Shown in pieces: positions 19,145 through 29,258 of a DNA stretch of 64,000 bases. Position 1 is the stretch's first letter; every line of letters starts with the position of its first letter. Origin of the DNA: Arthrobacter sp. S41 (GTDB lineage: Bacteria; Actinomycetota; Actinomycetes; Actinomycetales; Micrococcaceae); NCBI RefSeq assembly GCF_004320535.1, contig NZ_SIHY01000001.1:1-64000 (forward strand). Direction: 5' to 3'. The notes below the pieces were generated by a model, which did no database searches, was not told the origin of the DNA, and saw only the letters and a program-made list of their open reading frames with translations. Both the position numbers and the translations under genes were made by a program.

Positions 19145-19900
19145 TTAGTTAGTGATGCCAGAGGCCGCACGGTATTCATATTCCGGGCGGCCTCTGGTGC
19201 CATGTCGAGGCTGTTTGATGACGGCTTTGGAATCGAAGAGGTGCTCCAAATAGCGTCGTGCGGTCACCCGGGAGATCCCCAACTCTTCGCCTAGCTCGGT
19301 GGCAGAAAGACAACGCTCAGGCTGTCGAGCAAGGTGATCGGTAATTTGCGCCAGAGTTTCGGGGATCAACCCTTTAGGTAGGGAAACTGAGGCCGTGGAG
19401 GTGCGCAGCGCCGAAAAAGCGTTATCTAGGGCGGCCTGGCTGGTATCCGGTCCGGTGGAGCGAATGGTGGCGATAAAACGTCGATGGTTTTCTAACTTCT
19501 CGGTGAAGGCTGCAAAGGTGAAGGGCTTAATCAGATACTGGGTGATTCCGGTGGCTACCGCGGAACGGACCACCACAAGGTCGCGTACCGCGGTGATGGC
19601 AATGATGTCGGTGGTGAGCCCGCGCCCACGCATTCTTTTGGCGACGTCGATGCCGTGCAGATCGGGCAGGGTCATATCCAAAAGGACTAAGTCGAAGGGG
19701 GTACCTGAGCGTTGTGCACGGGTGAGTAGTGCCAGTGCTTCTTGGCCGTTGCCGGCGATAGCGCCGGTGGTGAAGCCGGGAACACGATTAACAAACTTTG
19801 CGTGTGAGGCGGCGGTTTCGGGTTCATCGTCCACCACGAGGACCACAATGTCTTGGCTGCCCACCGAGGTGCGAGGTGCAATGATGCGCGGATCTGGCAT
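19145..19900 (-). CDS. CitB/DctR-type response regulator
   Basis: A 251-residue regulator. The receiver domain has the acidic pair VDDEP near residue 24, phospho-Asp in LVLLDMTLPD near 70 and the Lys in YLIKPF near 122. The C-terminal part has a winged HTH typical of CitB/DpiA proteins (ELGEELGISRVTARRYLEHL). ATG 19900 follows AGGAG and is 14 bases after the kinase gene, so kinase and regulator are one operon. Confidence 0.9.
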   Translation of the reverse strand: MPDPRIIAPRTSVGSQDIVVLVVDDEPETAASHAKFVNRVPGFTTGAIAGNGQEALALLTRAQRSGTPFDLVLLDMTLPDLHGIDVAKRMRGRGLTTDIIAITAVRDLVVVRSAVATGITQYLIKPFTFAAFTEKLENHRRFIATIRSTGPDTSQAALDNAFSALRTSTASVSLPKGLIPETLAQITDHLARQPERCLSATELGEELGISRVTARRYLEHLFDSKAVIKQPRHGTRGRPEYEYRAASGITN

Positions 19901-19914
19901 AAAAAACTCCTGAG

Positions 19915-21612
19915 CTAGTTGCTGTGGGCCAGCGGTAGGGTCACGGTGAAGATCGCCCCGGCATCATTATCAACATTCATTGTGCCACCTAGTCGCAGTA
20001 CCGCTTGCTGGACGAGGGCTAGACCCAGTCCGCGTGGCTGCGATCCTATTTTGGTGCTGACACCAAAACGAAGTAGCTGATCCAAGAATTCTGGTTCAAT
20101 ACCAGGCCCGGAGTCGGCCACGGAAATGATCAGCTCATCGTCGTCCGCAGTAACTTCCACCCACACGGTGGCTTCGGCGGTGCCCACCGAAACATCCAGA
20201 GCGTTATCTAGCAGGTTGCCCACGATCGTGACCATGTCACTGGCCGCAAACGCGTCGGGCGGGATGACCCCCTGGGCAGTGATATCCAATTTGAGACCAC
20301 GTTCGTGCGCTTGGGCGGCCTTGGCTACCAGCAAGCTGGAGAGGTACGCATCGTCGATGGAGTTCACGATCGCGTCGGTCAGTTTTTGTGAGTGCTGTCG
20401 ATCATCCACCGCAAAAGCTAGTGCTCGGTCGCTTTGACCGTTTTCGATCAGCGTCGCGATGGTATGCAGGCGGTTGGCGTGTTCATGGGTTTGCGCTCGC
20501 AGGGCGGTAGAGAAGGTTTTCAGCGACTGCACTTCGCCGGCGAGTTCCTGCACCTCGGTTAAGTCGCGCAAGGTCAGCACTTGTCCGGTCAGTGGCTGCA
20601 TGCCAAACCAGCGCAGCGGTGCGCGTCCCCGGCCAGGAAGGCGCGTATTGGCCAGGCGTGCTGGTCCTTGAGATATGGACAGGACCGTCCGGGTGCCCAT
20701 ATGGATTTCGTCTTTACAACTACGTCCGGTGGACATTAAGGTGCGCAGAGTTTCGGGCATGCGCACCTGGCTTGGATCCAGTCCTGAGCTAGGGACTTGT
20801 TCGGGAAGGTCAAGTAGTCGCGCTGCCTCCTCGTTGTACAAGACGATTCGGTGGCGTCGGTCAAGTAGCACAAGTCCTTCTCGCACGGAGTGCAGTGCGG
20901 AGAAGTAGAAGGCGTAGAGTCGGCGCAGCCCGTTGGGGCCGAAGCCTAGGGTCGCTTGGTTGACATAGCGTGAGAAGGACCAGGAAGTGAAACCGGCGAG
21001 CAGTAAGGCCAGTGCGGAAACCATCAGGATTTGTGGCAGCTCGCCGCGGTAGATGCTCTGCAGGTTCTCAAGGGTGATGCCGGTAGCTACGAGACCAACA
21101 AGTTTCCCATCGTGGTACACCGGAGCGATGGTTCGCACCGACTGTCCCAGAGTACCCAGCGCAATCTCGTTATAGGTCTCACCATCCAGCGCCTGTTGGG
21201 TGGAGCCAGCGTATTTTTGGCCGATGCGGTTTGGGTCTGGGTGGGTGACACGTACGGTGTCTGGGGTCATGATCGAAATGAAGTCCACACCCTGGCCACG
21301 ATCCAAAATTTTGTTGGTGTAGGGCTGTAGTTCTTGTGCCGGGTTTTTACCGGCCAGCGCATTAATGACAAAGGGGTCGTTGGCTAGGGTGATGGATATT
21401 GTGGCCACGGTCGCCTGTTTGTCATCGAGGATGACCCGGGCCTGTTGCTGGTAGGTGGAGACGGCCATACCAATAACAACGAGGAAGACCACAAGCATTT
21501 GGGCAGCAAAAATAAGGATCGCAAAAGACCACCCACTGCGCCGTAGCGGAGCGGGGACGGCATCGTTATGCGCCTGTTGGGGCAACGACAGGTCGGTGAA
21601 ATGATCTGTCAT
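19915..21612 (-). CDS. CitA/DcuS-type sensor histidine kinase
   Basis: A 565-residue membrane kinase: helix at about 28-52, extracytoplasmic PAS-like domain to about 205 (VRVTHPDPNRIGQKY is typical of dicarboxylate/citrate sensors), second helix LMVSALALLLAGFTSW, cytoplasmic PAS, phospho-His in THEHANRLHTIATLIENG, and an ATPase domain with DSGPGIEPEF and GLGLALVQQ. It is divergent from a dicarboxylate carrier, so C4-dicarboxylate sensing is the likely role. ATG 21612 follows AAGGAGAG. Confidence 0.92.
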   Translation of the reverse strand: MTDHFTDLSLPQQAHNDAVPAPLRRSGWSFAILIFAAQMLVVFLVVIGMAVSTYQQQARVILDDKQATVATISITLANDPFVINALAGKNPAQELQPYTNKILDRGQGVDFISIMTPDTVRVTHPDPNRIGQKYAGSTQQALDGETYNEIALGTLGQSVRTIAPVYHDGKLVGLVATGITLENLQSIYRGELPQILMVSALALLLAGFTSWSFSRYVNQATLGFGPNGLRRLYAFYFSALHSVREGLVLLDRRHRIVLYNEEAARLLDLPEQVPSSGLDPSQVRMPETLRTLMSTGRSCKDEIHMGTRTVLSISQGPARLANTRLPGRGRAPLRWFGMQPLTGQVLTLRDLTEVQELAGEVQSLKTFSTALRAQTHEHANRLHTIATLIENGQSDRALAFAVDDRQHSQKLTDAIVNSIDDAYLSSLLVAKAAQAHERGLKLDITAQGVIPPDAFAASDMVTIVGNLLDNALDVSVGTAEATVWVEVTADDDELIISVADSGPGIEPEFLDQLLRFGVSTKIGSQPRGLGLALVQQAVLRLGGTMNVDNDAGAIFTVTLPLAHSN

Positions 21613-21791
21613 GTCGCTCTCCTTTTCTTGCGGTGAACTGCTTTAGAGTGCTAGCGCGTGACCAATATGAACGCAATAGAGATGCAGATCACCTAGTCGC
21701 GCAACATGGAACAGAACGATTCTACGTAATACCGGCTTGGCAACGACGCCAGGGGCCGTTACATGCGCATATTGAGGGTAGGACGAACCAC

Positions 21792-23090
21792 ATGACTGTC
21801 ACTGATGACATGACGCCGGGTAGCAATGGCGCCCAGGCCGGACCGAAGAAAAAAGACAAAACTCACTGGCTCTACATTATGGTCATTGTCGCCGTTGTGC
21901 TCGGCGCAGCAGTAGGCCTGATCGCCCCTGAACTTGGCAAGTCGTTGAAGCCAATTGGCACCGCGTTTGTTGCCTTGATCAAGATGATCATCGCACCGGT
22001 GATTTTCTGCACCATTGTTTTGGGAATTGGCTCGGTAGCTAAGGCCGCTACTGTCGGCAAGGTTGGTGGCCTCGCGCTACTTTACTTCGTAGTGATGTCC
22101 ACCTTCGCGCTGGCGGTTGGCCTGTTTGTTGGTAACCTCGTTCACCCGGGTGAAGGCCTGAAGCTTAAGCCATATGAGGAAGCTGCTGCGACCCAGTCGA
22201 ATTCCACCGTCGACTTCCTGATGTCGCTGATCCCAGGGGACCTTCCGGTTCTGCCTACCTTGGTTGTTGCTTTGCTGGTTGGCTTTGCCCTGCAGGGTCT
22301 GGGCAAGAGCGGCGAGCCAGTACTGGTCGCTATCCAGCACATCCAGAAGGTCGTCTTCCGCATCATGATGATGATCATGTGGGTCGCTCCGATTGGTGCA
22401 TTCGGCGCCATCGCCGCCGTGGTTGGTGCTACCGGCTGGGCCGCGATCGGTTCCATGGCAATCCTCATGGGTGCTTTCTACGTCACCTGTGCACTGTTCA
22501 TCATCGTCATTCTTGGTGGCATTCTGCGTGCCTTCACCGGTTTGAACATCTTCCAGCTGCTGAAGTACCTGGCTCGTGAATACCTGCTGATCTTCTCCAC
22601 CTCGTCGTCCGAGTCGGCATTGCCACGACTGATCGCCAAGATGGAGCACGCCGGTGTTTCGAAGCCTGTTGTTGGTATCACCGTTCCAACCGGTTACTCC
22701 TTCAACCTCGACGGCACCGCCATCTACCTGACCATGTCGGCATTGTTTGTTTCCACCGCGATGGGCATGCCAATGAACATTGGTGAGCAGATCGGCCTGT
22801 TGGTCTTCATGATCATTGCTTCTAAGGGTGCCGCCGGTGTGACCGGTGCAGGTCTGGCCACCTTGGCTGCAGGTCTGCAGGCACACCGCCCTGAGCTGCT
22901 TGATGGCATGGGCGTGATCGTGGGTATTGATAAGTTCATGTCCGAGGCTCGTGCACTGACCAACTTCACCGGCAACGCTGTTGCTACCTTGTTGATCGGT
23001 AAGTGGACCAAAGAGCTGGACCTGGAGCAGGCTAAGGCCGTGCTAGCCGGTTCACGTCCATTCGACGAAAACAGCGTCGAAGGCCACTGA
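21792..23090 (+). CDS. DctA-like dicarboxylate/cation symporter
   Basis: A 432-residue DAACS-family carrier with about eight membrane helices and two re-entrant loops. Signatures are FSTSSSESALPRLIAKME, PTGYSFNLDGTAIYL and ASKGAAGVTGAG. I chose ATG 21792 (MTVTDDMTPG), which has GTAGGACG upstream and starts before the first helix; the longer in-frame ORF adds unlikely sequence. It takes up succinate, fumarate or malate by homology and is probably switched on by the divergent two-component system. Confidence 0.9.
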   Translation: MTVTDDMTPGSNGAQAGPKKKDKTHWLYIMVIVAVVLGAAVGLIAPELGKSLKPIGTAFVALIKMIIAPVIFCTIVLGIGSVAKAATVGKVGGLALLYFVVMSTFALAVGLFVGNLVHPGEGLKLKPYEEAAATQSNSTVDFLMSLIPGDLPVLPTLVVALLVGFALQGLGKSGEPVLVAIQHIQKVVFRIMMMIMWVAPIGAFGAIAAVVGATGWAAIGSMAILMGAFYVTCALFIIVILGGILRAFTGLNIFQLLKYLAREYLLIFSTSSSESALPRLIAKMEHAGVSKPVVGITVPTGYSFNLDGTAIYLTMSALFVSTAMGMPMNIGEQIGLLVFMIIASKGAAGVTGAGLATLAAGLQAHRPELLDGMGVIVGIDKFMSEARALTNFTGNAVATLLIGKWTKELDLEQAKAVLAGSRPFDENSVEGH

Positions 23091-23111
23091 GGCAAGTGCG
23101 CTAGTAAAACT

Positions 23112-23157
23112 AACCGCCACCGCTAAGGATTTTTCTTAGCGGTGGCGGTTTTTTTAT
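23112..23157 (+). terminator. strong terminator after the dicarboxylate carrier
   Basis: AACCGCCACCGCTAAG (23112-23127) pairs perfectly with CTTAGCGGTGGCGGTT (23135-23150), loop GATTTTT, followed by TTTTTAT. Confidence 0.92.
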
Positions 23158-23212
23158 CGCCCCCAGATTGGCATAGAGCTACCGTGGCTGCAATATCGAA
23201 TAGCCTGAGAGC

Positions 23213-23653
23213 ATGAGCGCAGATCAGCACATTGCGGGGCAACCCCTGAGCATTATCGAGCAAGAACTAGTAGCATTCGCCGCCCATAGCATCGATGAGG
23301 TCACCGATGCCCACGTTGGTGGCGACGGTGTGCACACCATGGGAGCGGCGGTGCTGGACGCTAGCGGTGCCATGTACCCGGGCGTGAACTTCTATCACTT
23401 CACCGGTGGTCCCTGCGCCGAGCTAGTGGCTCTTGGCTCAGCGCGTGCCAACGGAGCATACGATCCGCAAGTGATCGTCGCGGTGGGTAACGAGGGACGG
23501 GGGATCAAAAACCCCTGTGGTCGCTGCCGACAGATTATGGCCGATAACTATCCATGGATCCGAGTGATCGTTGTACAGCCTGAGGGACCGCGCACTGTAA
23601 GCATTAACGCGTTACTGCCACTAAATTTTGACTGGAACGCTGAGCAGGCCTAG
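23213..23653 (+). CDS. cytidine-deaminase-like / blasticidin-S deaminase-like protein
   Basis: A 146-residue zinc-dependent deaminase. The zinc motifs are GPCAELVALG near residue 67 (Cys-Ala-Glu in place of the more common His-Ala-Glu) and NPCGRCRQ near 99. This Cys-rich set matches the homotetrameric cytidine deaminase and blasticidin-S deaminase branch. Substrate is uncertain. It stands alone between two intergenic regions with ATG 23213. Confidence 0.8.
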   Translation: MSADQHIAGQPLSIIEQELVAFAAHSIDEVTDAHVGGDGVHTMGAAVLDASGAMYPGVNFYHFTGGPCAELVALGSARANGAYDPQVIVAVGNEGRGIKNPCGRCRQIMADNYPWIRVIVVQPEGPRTVSINALLPLNFDWNAEQA

Positions 23654-23836
23654 AGCGCCGTATTCGACCGGAGCCGGCGTACAGCTGGCTTACAACATTT
23701 GAGTTAAGGTTCAAGGTAAAGGCTCGCCGTAAAGGAACCCAAAACGCCAAGTTCTTTTGCTTAGACCGATAACCTTGAGTTGAGCTTACAGCTCGAAGAA
23801 TTAGGTAGATCGAACGGGAAGTGTGGTTAACCCATC

Positions 23837-24733
23837 GTGAGCGAGGAACAGGGAAGCAAGCACCGTGGCGCAGGGATGCTCAAGGAGCCCCGCCCGGTGG
23901 GCCCAACCGGTAAGCCGTTGACAGATTTCCCGGTGCCAGCACCGTTGCCATCGCACGGGCCAGCCCGTGTTATTGCCATGGTCAACCAGAAGGGTGGCGT
24001 GGGTAAAACCACCTCCACCATCAACTTGGCTGCGGCGCTCGCCGAATACGGCCGTAAGGTACTTTTGGTGGACTTTGATCCACAGGGCGCCTTGTCTGCT
24101 GGCTTTGGTACCAACCCGCACGAAATGGACATCACCGTCTACAACGTGCTGATGGACCGTCAGGTGAAGATCACCGATGCCATCTTGAAGACCGATGTGG
24201 AAAACATCGACCTGTTGCCAGCGAACATTGACCTGTCCGCTGCAGAAGTGCAGTTGGTCAACGAGGTCGCCCGTGAGCAGGTGCTTGAACGCGCTCTGCG
24301 CAACGTCATCGACGACTACGACGTAGTACTAATTGACTGCCAGCCGTCCTTGGGTCTGCTCACCGTCAACGCACTGACCGCTGCCCACGGTGTGATCATC
24401 CCATTGACCGCAGAGTTCTTCGCACTGCGTGCCGTGGCCCTGCTGATGGAAACCATCGACAAGGTCAAGGATCGTCTGAACCAGGTCTTGGAGCTGGACG
24501 GCGTTGTTGCAACCATGTACGACGCGCGAACCCTACACAGCCGTGAGGTCATCACCCGCTTGGATGAAGCCTTTGGCGACAAACTCTTCGAAACGGTCAT
24601 CAAGCGAACCATCAAGTTTGCCGATGCCAACGTGGCCGCTGAACCAATCACTAGTTACGCTGCGAACCACCCCGGCGCCGAGGCCTACCGTAACCTGGCT
24701 CGCGAGCTGATTTGGCGTGGTGGCGCCCCGTAA
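23837..24733 (+). CDS. parA: ParA-family chromosome-partitioning ATPase
   Basis: A 298-residue deviant-Walker ATPase: MVNQKGGVGKTTSTINLAAAL near residue 50, LLVDFDPQG near 78 and the DVVLIDCQPSLGLLTVNAL switch near 165. The first 45 residues are a polar extension. Start GTG 23837 is chosen by position. The stop overlaps scpA (TAATG). The parA-scpA-scpB order is typical in actinobacteria for a ParA paralogue separate from the parAB near oriC. No parB follows. Confidence 0.92.
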   Translation: MSEEQGSKHRGAGMLKEPRPVGPTGKPLTDFPVPAPLPSHGPARVIAMVNQKGGVGKTTSTINLAAALAEYGRKVLLVDFDPQGALSAGFGTNPHEMDITVYNVLMDRQVKITDAILKTDVENIDLLPANIDLSAAEVQLVNEVAREQVLERALRNVIDDYDVVLIDCQPSLGLLTVNALTAAHGVIIPLTAEFFALRAVALLMETIDKVKDRLNQVLELDGVVATMYDARTLHSREVITRLDEAFGDKLFETVIKRTIKFADANVAAEPITSYAANHPGAEAYRNLARELIWRGGAP

Positions 24734-25632
24734 TGAGCAACACGCTCACCGAGCAAACCGCCAACGATTCCACCGAGCCAGCACAGACTGAGCCGGAATC
24801 GTCTGGCGGTTTTCGCCTTGCCCTGCAAAATTTTAACGGTCCCTTTGACGTCCTACTTCACCTGATAACCCAGCGCGAGCTGGATATCACCGAGGTGGCT
24901 CTGGCGCAGGTGACCGACGAATTTATCGCCTACCTTCGAGAACTGCAAGCCAGTGTCACCGAGGGTAGTGACGGGATGAAGGTGCTCGATGAGACTACCG
25001 AATTTTTGGTAGTAGCCTCCACGCTTCTAGATTTGAAAGCCGCCCGGCTGCTGCCGCGTGGCGAGATGGCTGACGAAGAAGACTTTGAACTGCTTGAAGC
25101 CAGAGACCTCTTGTTTGCCCGACTTTTGCAGTACAAGGCCTTTAAGCAAGCAGCCGAGTTTTTGGGGGAGCAATACCAGAGTGAAGGCTCGCGGTATCCA
25201 CGCGAAGTTTCTTTGGAACCAGAATTTGCTTCCCTGCTTCCTGAATTAATTTTCACCATTGGCCCCGACGCCCTAGCTGCGCTGGCCGCCTCAGCACTAG
25301 CCCCTAAGCCTGCGCCAACCACCGAAGTTGGCATCGGACACTTGCATGGGGCCAACGTGACAATCGCTGAGGAAGCTGAGTCGATGACCGCGCTGCTCGA
25401 AGCACGCGGCCCGCTGGATTTCCGCGAATTGGTGGCTGATGCCTCAGCGCATCTGGTGGTGGTAGTACGTTTTCTGGCATTGTTGGAGATGTTTAGGCAA
25501 CGAGCGATCAGCTTTGAACAAGTTGATCCGTTGGGACCACTGCGCATTAGCTTGCTTTTAGAGTCCAGCTTTGATGCCCAGTCGGTTCAAGATGAGTATG
25601 AGGGGAGCGCGGGTGAGGTGAATCATGAGTGA
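24733..25632 (+). CDS. scpA: segregation and condensation protein A
   Basis: A 299-residue kleisin that closes the SMC ring. Conserved start FNGPFDVLLHLITQRELDI near residue 38 (the SMC-neck-binding helix), central FLVVASTLLDLKAARLLP, and a C-terminal winged helix (FLALLEMFRQRAISFEQ). Start ATG 24733 overlaps the parA stop as TAATG. It overlaps scpB by 8 bases. Confidence 0.95.
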   Translation: MSNTLTEQTANDSTEPAQTEPESSGGFRLALQNFNGPFDVLLHLITQRELDITEVALAQVTDEFIAYLRELQASVTEGSDGMKVLDETTEFLVVASTLLDLKAARLLPRGEMADEEDFELLEARDLLFARLLQYKAFKQAAEFLGEQYQSEGSRYPREVSLEPEFASLLPELIFTIGPDALAALAASALAPKPAPTTEVGIGHLHGANVTIAEEAESMTALLEARGPLDFRELVADASAHLVVVVRFLALLEMFRQRAISFEQVDPLGPLRISLLLESSFDAQSVQDEYEGSAGEVNHE

Positions 25633-26215
25633 GATTGCACCCATTGACCAGCTGCCAGGAGGCCTAGAATCGGGCCTCGAAGCGGTACTAATGGTCGCCG
25701 ATATCCCCGTAAGTTCGGCACATTTGGCACAAATCTTCCAGGTACCAATTGAGCGGATCGCCCAGACTTTGGAGAAGTTGGCTACCGAGTATGATGGAAA
25801 GGATCGCCCGCGCGGATTTGAACTGCGTCGTGTCGCCTCCGGGTGGCGTTTCTATACGCGTAGCGATTACGCCGATTTCGTCTCCAGCTTTGTGCTCGAT
25901 GGGCAGAGCGCGCGCTTGTCGCAGGCCGCCTTGGAAACACTGGCTGTCATCGCATACCGACAGCCGGTCTCGCGTGGACGTATTTCGGCGATTCGAGGTG
26001 TGAACGTCGATTCTGTAGTGCGCACATTGCTCACTCGCGGATTGATCACGGAGTATGAGGAAACTGGAGATGGTGGAGCAACGCTCTACCAGACCACCGA
26101 ATACTTCCTGGAACGACTGGGATTGGGCTCGCTAGATGAGTTGCCTGCGCTATCCCCGTATCTTCCTGGGGTGGCCGATCTTGAATCGCTCGATTCGGCA
26201 ACCTACGACGATTAA
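25625..26215 (+). CDS. scpB: segregation and condensation protein B
   Basis: A 196-residue double winged-helix partner of ScpA in the SMC condensin complex. Conserved blocks are LEAVLMVADIPVS at the start, GFELRRVASGWRFYTR near 65 and LSQAALETLAVIAYRQPVSR followed by the VNVDSVVRTLLTRGLI-like segment. It overlaps scpA and is translationally coupled. Confidence 0.95.
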   Translation: MSEIAPIDQLPGGLESGLEAVLMVADIPVSSAHLAQIFQVPIERIAQTLEKLATEYDGKDRPRGFELRRVASGWRFYTRSDYADFVSSFVLDGQSARLSQAALETLAVIAYRQPVSRGRISAIRGVNVDSVVRTLLTRGLITEYEETGDGGATLYQTTEYFLERLGLGSLDELPALSPYLPGVADLESLDSATYDD

Positions 26216-26314
26216 GAAACTGCCAGCAGGCAGCTACACCGGACCAACCACGCGTGATGCCCCTAATCGACGGGACCGCGCAGCGAAACGTAACAGCAAG
26301 GGACACAGGCAAGC

Positions 26315-27412
26315 ATGAGCAGGGGATCTTCCTCCGGCCGCACACCACGCGGCAACAATTCAAACTTCGGCGGCAAGCCAGCAGGCGGCCGCGGCAAACA
26401 GGGCGGCAAGTCCTTCGGCGACAAGCCGTACGACAAGTCCGCCTCCGGCAAGCCAGGTGCTCGCAGCAACTCGGCCAAGTCAGATTCGGCACGGTCGGAT
26501 TCGACCAAGTCGGGCTCGGCAAAGCGCAATACTGCCGCACCACGCAAAAACTCCGAGCGCGCCTTTGGTAAGGAACGCTTCGGCAATTCCGTACCAAACA
26601 CCTACGCTCGTCCGACCCAGCGCGCTCGCGCTCAGGCCCGTGCTGAAAGCCAGGCTAACCGTCAGGAGCACGGCGAGTCACAAGACGGCATCCGCTTGCA
26701 GAAGGCCATGGCCAATGCAGGTGTTGCATCACGTCGTGTCTGCGAAGAGATGATCACCGAGGGCCGCGTTGAAGTTAACGGTCAACTGATTGTTGAACTT
26801 GGCGCCCGCGTTGATCCAGCCAAGGATTCCATCCACGTTGATGGCATGCGTATCCAGGTCAACCAGACCAACCGCTACTACGTGTTTAACAAGCCAAAGC
26901 ACGTAATGAGCACGATGGATGACCCAGAGGGTCGTCGCACCATCGCTGACTACTTCAAAAATGAGCACCACGCTCAGCGCTTGTTCCACGTCGGCCGCCT
27001 TGATTACAAGACCGAAGGCGTGCTGATCCTGACCAACGACGGCGAGCTAGCTAACCGTCTGCAGCACCCAAAGTACGAGGTGCCAAAGACCTACCTGGTG
27101 CAGATCCCGGGCCCACTGCCACGTGCAGTGAGCAACGAGCTGCGTGAAGGTATTAAGCTGGAAGACGGCTGGATCAAGGTTGATGACCTGAAGATCATCG
27201 CCACCACCCCTAAAAACGTGATGGTTGAAGTGACCTTGCACTCTGGTCGCAACCGTATCGTGCGACGCATGTTTGACGCTGTGGGCCACCCGGTTCAGCG
27301 TTTGGTACGCGTAGCTGTTGGTCCCGTACTACTCGGAGATCAGAAGCAGGGCACCATCCGCTCCCTGGGCAACCAGGAAATCGGTCACCTGATGGCCATG
27401 GTGGGGATGTAA
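26315..27412 (+). CDS. RluB-family pseudouridine synthase with basic N-terminal tail
   Basis: A 365-residue rRNA pseudouridine synthase. Residues 1-125 are a low-complexity Ser/Lys/Arg/Gly tail; residues 127-175 are an S4 RNA-binding domain (RLQKAMANAGVASRRVCEEM); the catalytic motif GRLDYKTEGVLILTNDG with the active Asp lies near 230. Homologues make pseudouridine in the 23S rRNA peptidyl-transferase region. ATG 26315 follows the ScpB stop after 99 bases that hold no gene. Confidence 0.92.
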   Translation: MSRGSSSGRTPRGNNSNFGGKPAGGRGKQGGKSFGDKPYDKSASGKPGARSNSAKSDSARSDSTKSGSAKRNTAAPRKNSERAFGKERFGNSVPNTYARPTQRARAQARAESQANRQEHGESQDGIRLQKAMANAGVASRRVCEEMITEGRVEVNGQLIVELGARVDPAKDSIHVDGMRIQVNQTNRYYVFNKPKHVMSTMDDPEGRRTIADYFKNEHHAQRLFHVGRLDYKTEGVLILTNDGELANRLQHPKYEVPKTYLVQIPGPLPRAVSNELREGIKLEDGWIKVDDLKIIATTPKNVMVEVTLHSGRNRIVRRMFDAVGHPVQRLVRVAVGPVLLGDQKQGTIRSLGNQEIGHLMAMVGM

Positions 27413-27415
27413 CTA

Positions 27416-28516
27416 ATGCCCTCTTCTCACCTTGCCGGCCCAGTTCTGGTCATCGGCACCGGGCTGCTGGGCACCTCGGTGGGATTAGGACTGCGCGCCA
27501 AAGGCCTGCACGTATACCTCTCGGATATTTCGCCAACCGCCGCTGGGGTAGCCCAGGATATCGGGGCTGGTGTGCTCCTTGAAGCGCGCACCATCGCTCC
27601 GGAACTTGTGGTGGTGGGCGCTCCGCCGGATGTCACCGCAGCCTTGGTTGCTCAAGCACTCTTGGATTACCCCAACGCCACGGTGGTTGATATCGCCAGC
27701 GTTAAGGGATCTATCCTTGCCGCTGTGTTGGCCGATGGGCGACTGGGAGAGCGCGAAACTTCGCGCTACGTGGGTACACATCCCATGGCAGGGCGAGAGA
27801 AGTCCGGCCCGGCAGCAGCTCGTGGTGAACTCTTCACCTCAATGCCGTGGGTTATCTGCGCGCATGAAGGTGCAGATGCCTCGCGGGTGAAGGTGGCAGA
27901 GTCTTTGGCTATCGATCTGGGTGCGACCATGCACCGGATGAGCGTGACCGAGCACGATGAGTCTGTGGCTTTGATCAGTCACTTCCCGCAGGCTGCCAGC
28001 TCGATGATTGCTTCGCGATTGCTCGACGCGCAACCACACCAATTGGCTTTAGCCGGCAACGGATTGCGTGACACGACGCGAATCGCCGCTAGCGATGAGA
28101 AGCTGTGGATTCAGATCTTTGCGCACAACGCCGCCGCATTGGTGCCCATCCTTACCGGGATGAAAGAAGATTTGGATCGACTGATCAACACGCTGCAAGA
28201 ACCGAAGGCCCCTGGAGCTTTGCTGGATTTGTCGCAGTTGATGAGTGAAGGTAACGCCGGTAAGGCCCGCATTCCGGGCAAGCACGGCGCACCACCTCAA
28301 GCTTTTGCACTAGTGACTGTGGTGATCGATGACCGTCCAGGTCAGATCGCTCAGTTGCTAACTGAGATTGGCCAAGCGCAGATCAACATCGAAGATTTGC
28401 GTATGGAACACTCTGCCGGACATCAGGTTGGTCTGGTGGACGTTTCGGTGATTCCAGGCCGCCGCGACGAACTAATTGACGTATTGACCACTAACGGATG
28501 GAAAGTAGCCCAGTGA
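27416..28516 (+). CDS. tyrA: prephenate dehydrogenase with C-terminal ACT domain
   Basis: A 366-residue enzyme of tyrosine synthesis. NAD fold VLVIGTGLLGTSVGLGLRAKG at residues 9-29; active-site region YVGTHPMAGREKSGP near 118; the ACT regulatory domain starts near 298 (ALVTVVIDDRPGQIAQLL) and probably binds tyrosine. It starts three bases after the pseudouridine synthase and its stop overlaps cmk (GTGA). Confidence 0.93.
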   Translation: MPSSHLAGPVLVIGTGLLGTSVGLGLRAKGLHVYLSDISPTAAGVAQDIGAGVLLEARTIAPELVVVGAPPDVTAALVAQALLDYPNATVVDIASVKGSILAAVLADGRLGERETSRYVGTHPMAGREKSGPAAARGELFTSMPWVICAHEGADASRVKVAESLAIDLGATMHRMSVTEHDESVALISHFPQAASSMIASRLLDAQPHQLALAGNGLRDTTRIAASDEKLWIQIFAHNAAALVPILTGMKEDLDRLINTLQEPKAPGALLDLSQLMSEGNAGKARIPGKHGAPPQAFALVTVVIDDRPGQIAQLLTEIGQAQINIEDLRMEHSAGHQVGLVDVSVIPGRRDELIDVLTTNGWKVAQ

Positions 28517-29193
28517 GCACCTTGAACAACGACACGCTTGTCATCGCCATCGACGGCCCTAGCGGCTCTGGCAAGTCTTCGGTCTCCAAGGCCGTCGCCC
28601 GCGAACTGGGTGCCGTCTACTTGGATACCGGTGCCATGTACCGTGCGATCACTTACTCGGTGCTCGATGCTGGAACCGACCTCACCGACGCTCACGCTAT
28701 CGCCCAGGCGGTGCGAGACGCGCAGTTGGAAATTTCCGTTGACCCGGATGCTGAGCTGGTAAAGATTGGCGGGGTCGACGTGACGCAAGCCATTCGTGAA
28801 CCACGCATCTCCGAGCAGGTTTCCGCCGTAGCAACCAATCTGGATGCCCGCGCGGAGCTGGTTCGCCGTCAGCAGGAAATCATCAAGGCAAACACTCGCA
28901 TTGTGGCTGAAGGCCGCGACATCACTACCGTTGTTGCACCGGATGCTGATGCGCGTATTTTGCTCACCGCGTCAGAAGAAGCACGACTGCGTCGCCGCGG
29001 TCTGCAGCTCGGTGGTAGCCAGAACGACTCGCAGCTAGCCAACCAAGTGCTGGCCCGCGACGCCAAGGATTCCACCGTAGTGAACTTCACCCAGGCTGCC
29101 GATGGAGTCATGACCGTTGACTCCTCGGACCTAGATTTTGAACAAACCATCGCCGCAGTGCTTGACGCAATCAACACTGCAACGAAAAACTAG
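28513..29193 (+). CDS. cmk: cytidylate kinase
   Basis: A 226-residue CMP/dCMP kinase. P-loop [18 protein letters not shown] near residue 10, [11 protein letters not shown] near 38, and [16 protein letters not shown] near 133 with the NMP-binding Arg-Asp. I chose GTG 28513, overlapping the tyrA stop, over the upstream in-frame start because it preserves the usual coupling and protein start. Confidence 0.95.
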   Translation: MSTLNNDTLVIAIDGPSGSGKSSVSKAVARELGAVYLDTGAMYRAITYSVLDAGTDLTDAHAIAQAVRDAQLEISVDPDAELVKIGGVDVTQAIREPRISEQVSAVATNLDARAELVRRQQEIIKANTRIVAEGRDITTVVAPDADARILLTASEEARLRRRGLQLGGSQNDSQLANQVLARDAKDSTVVNFTQAADGVMTVDSSDLDFEQTIAAVLDAINTATKN

Positions 29194-29258
29194 CCTCAAG
29201 CTGGTGCCCATCCTCGGCGAGAGCCGATGAAGATTACGATCGCTGTGAAGGGAAAATC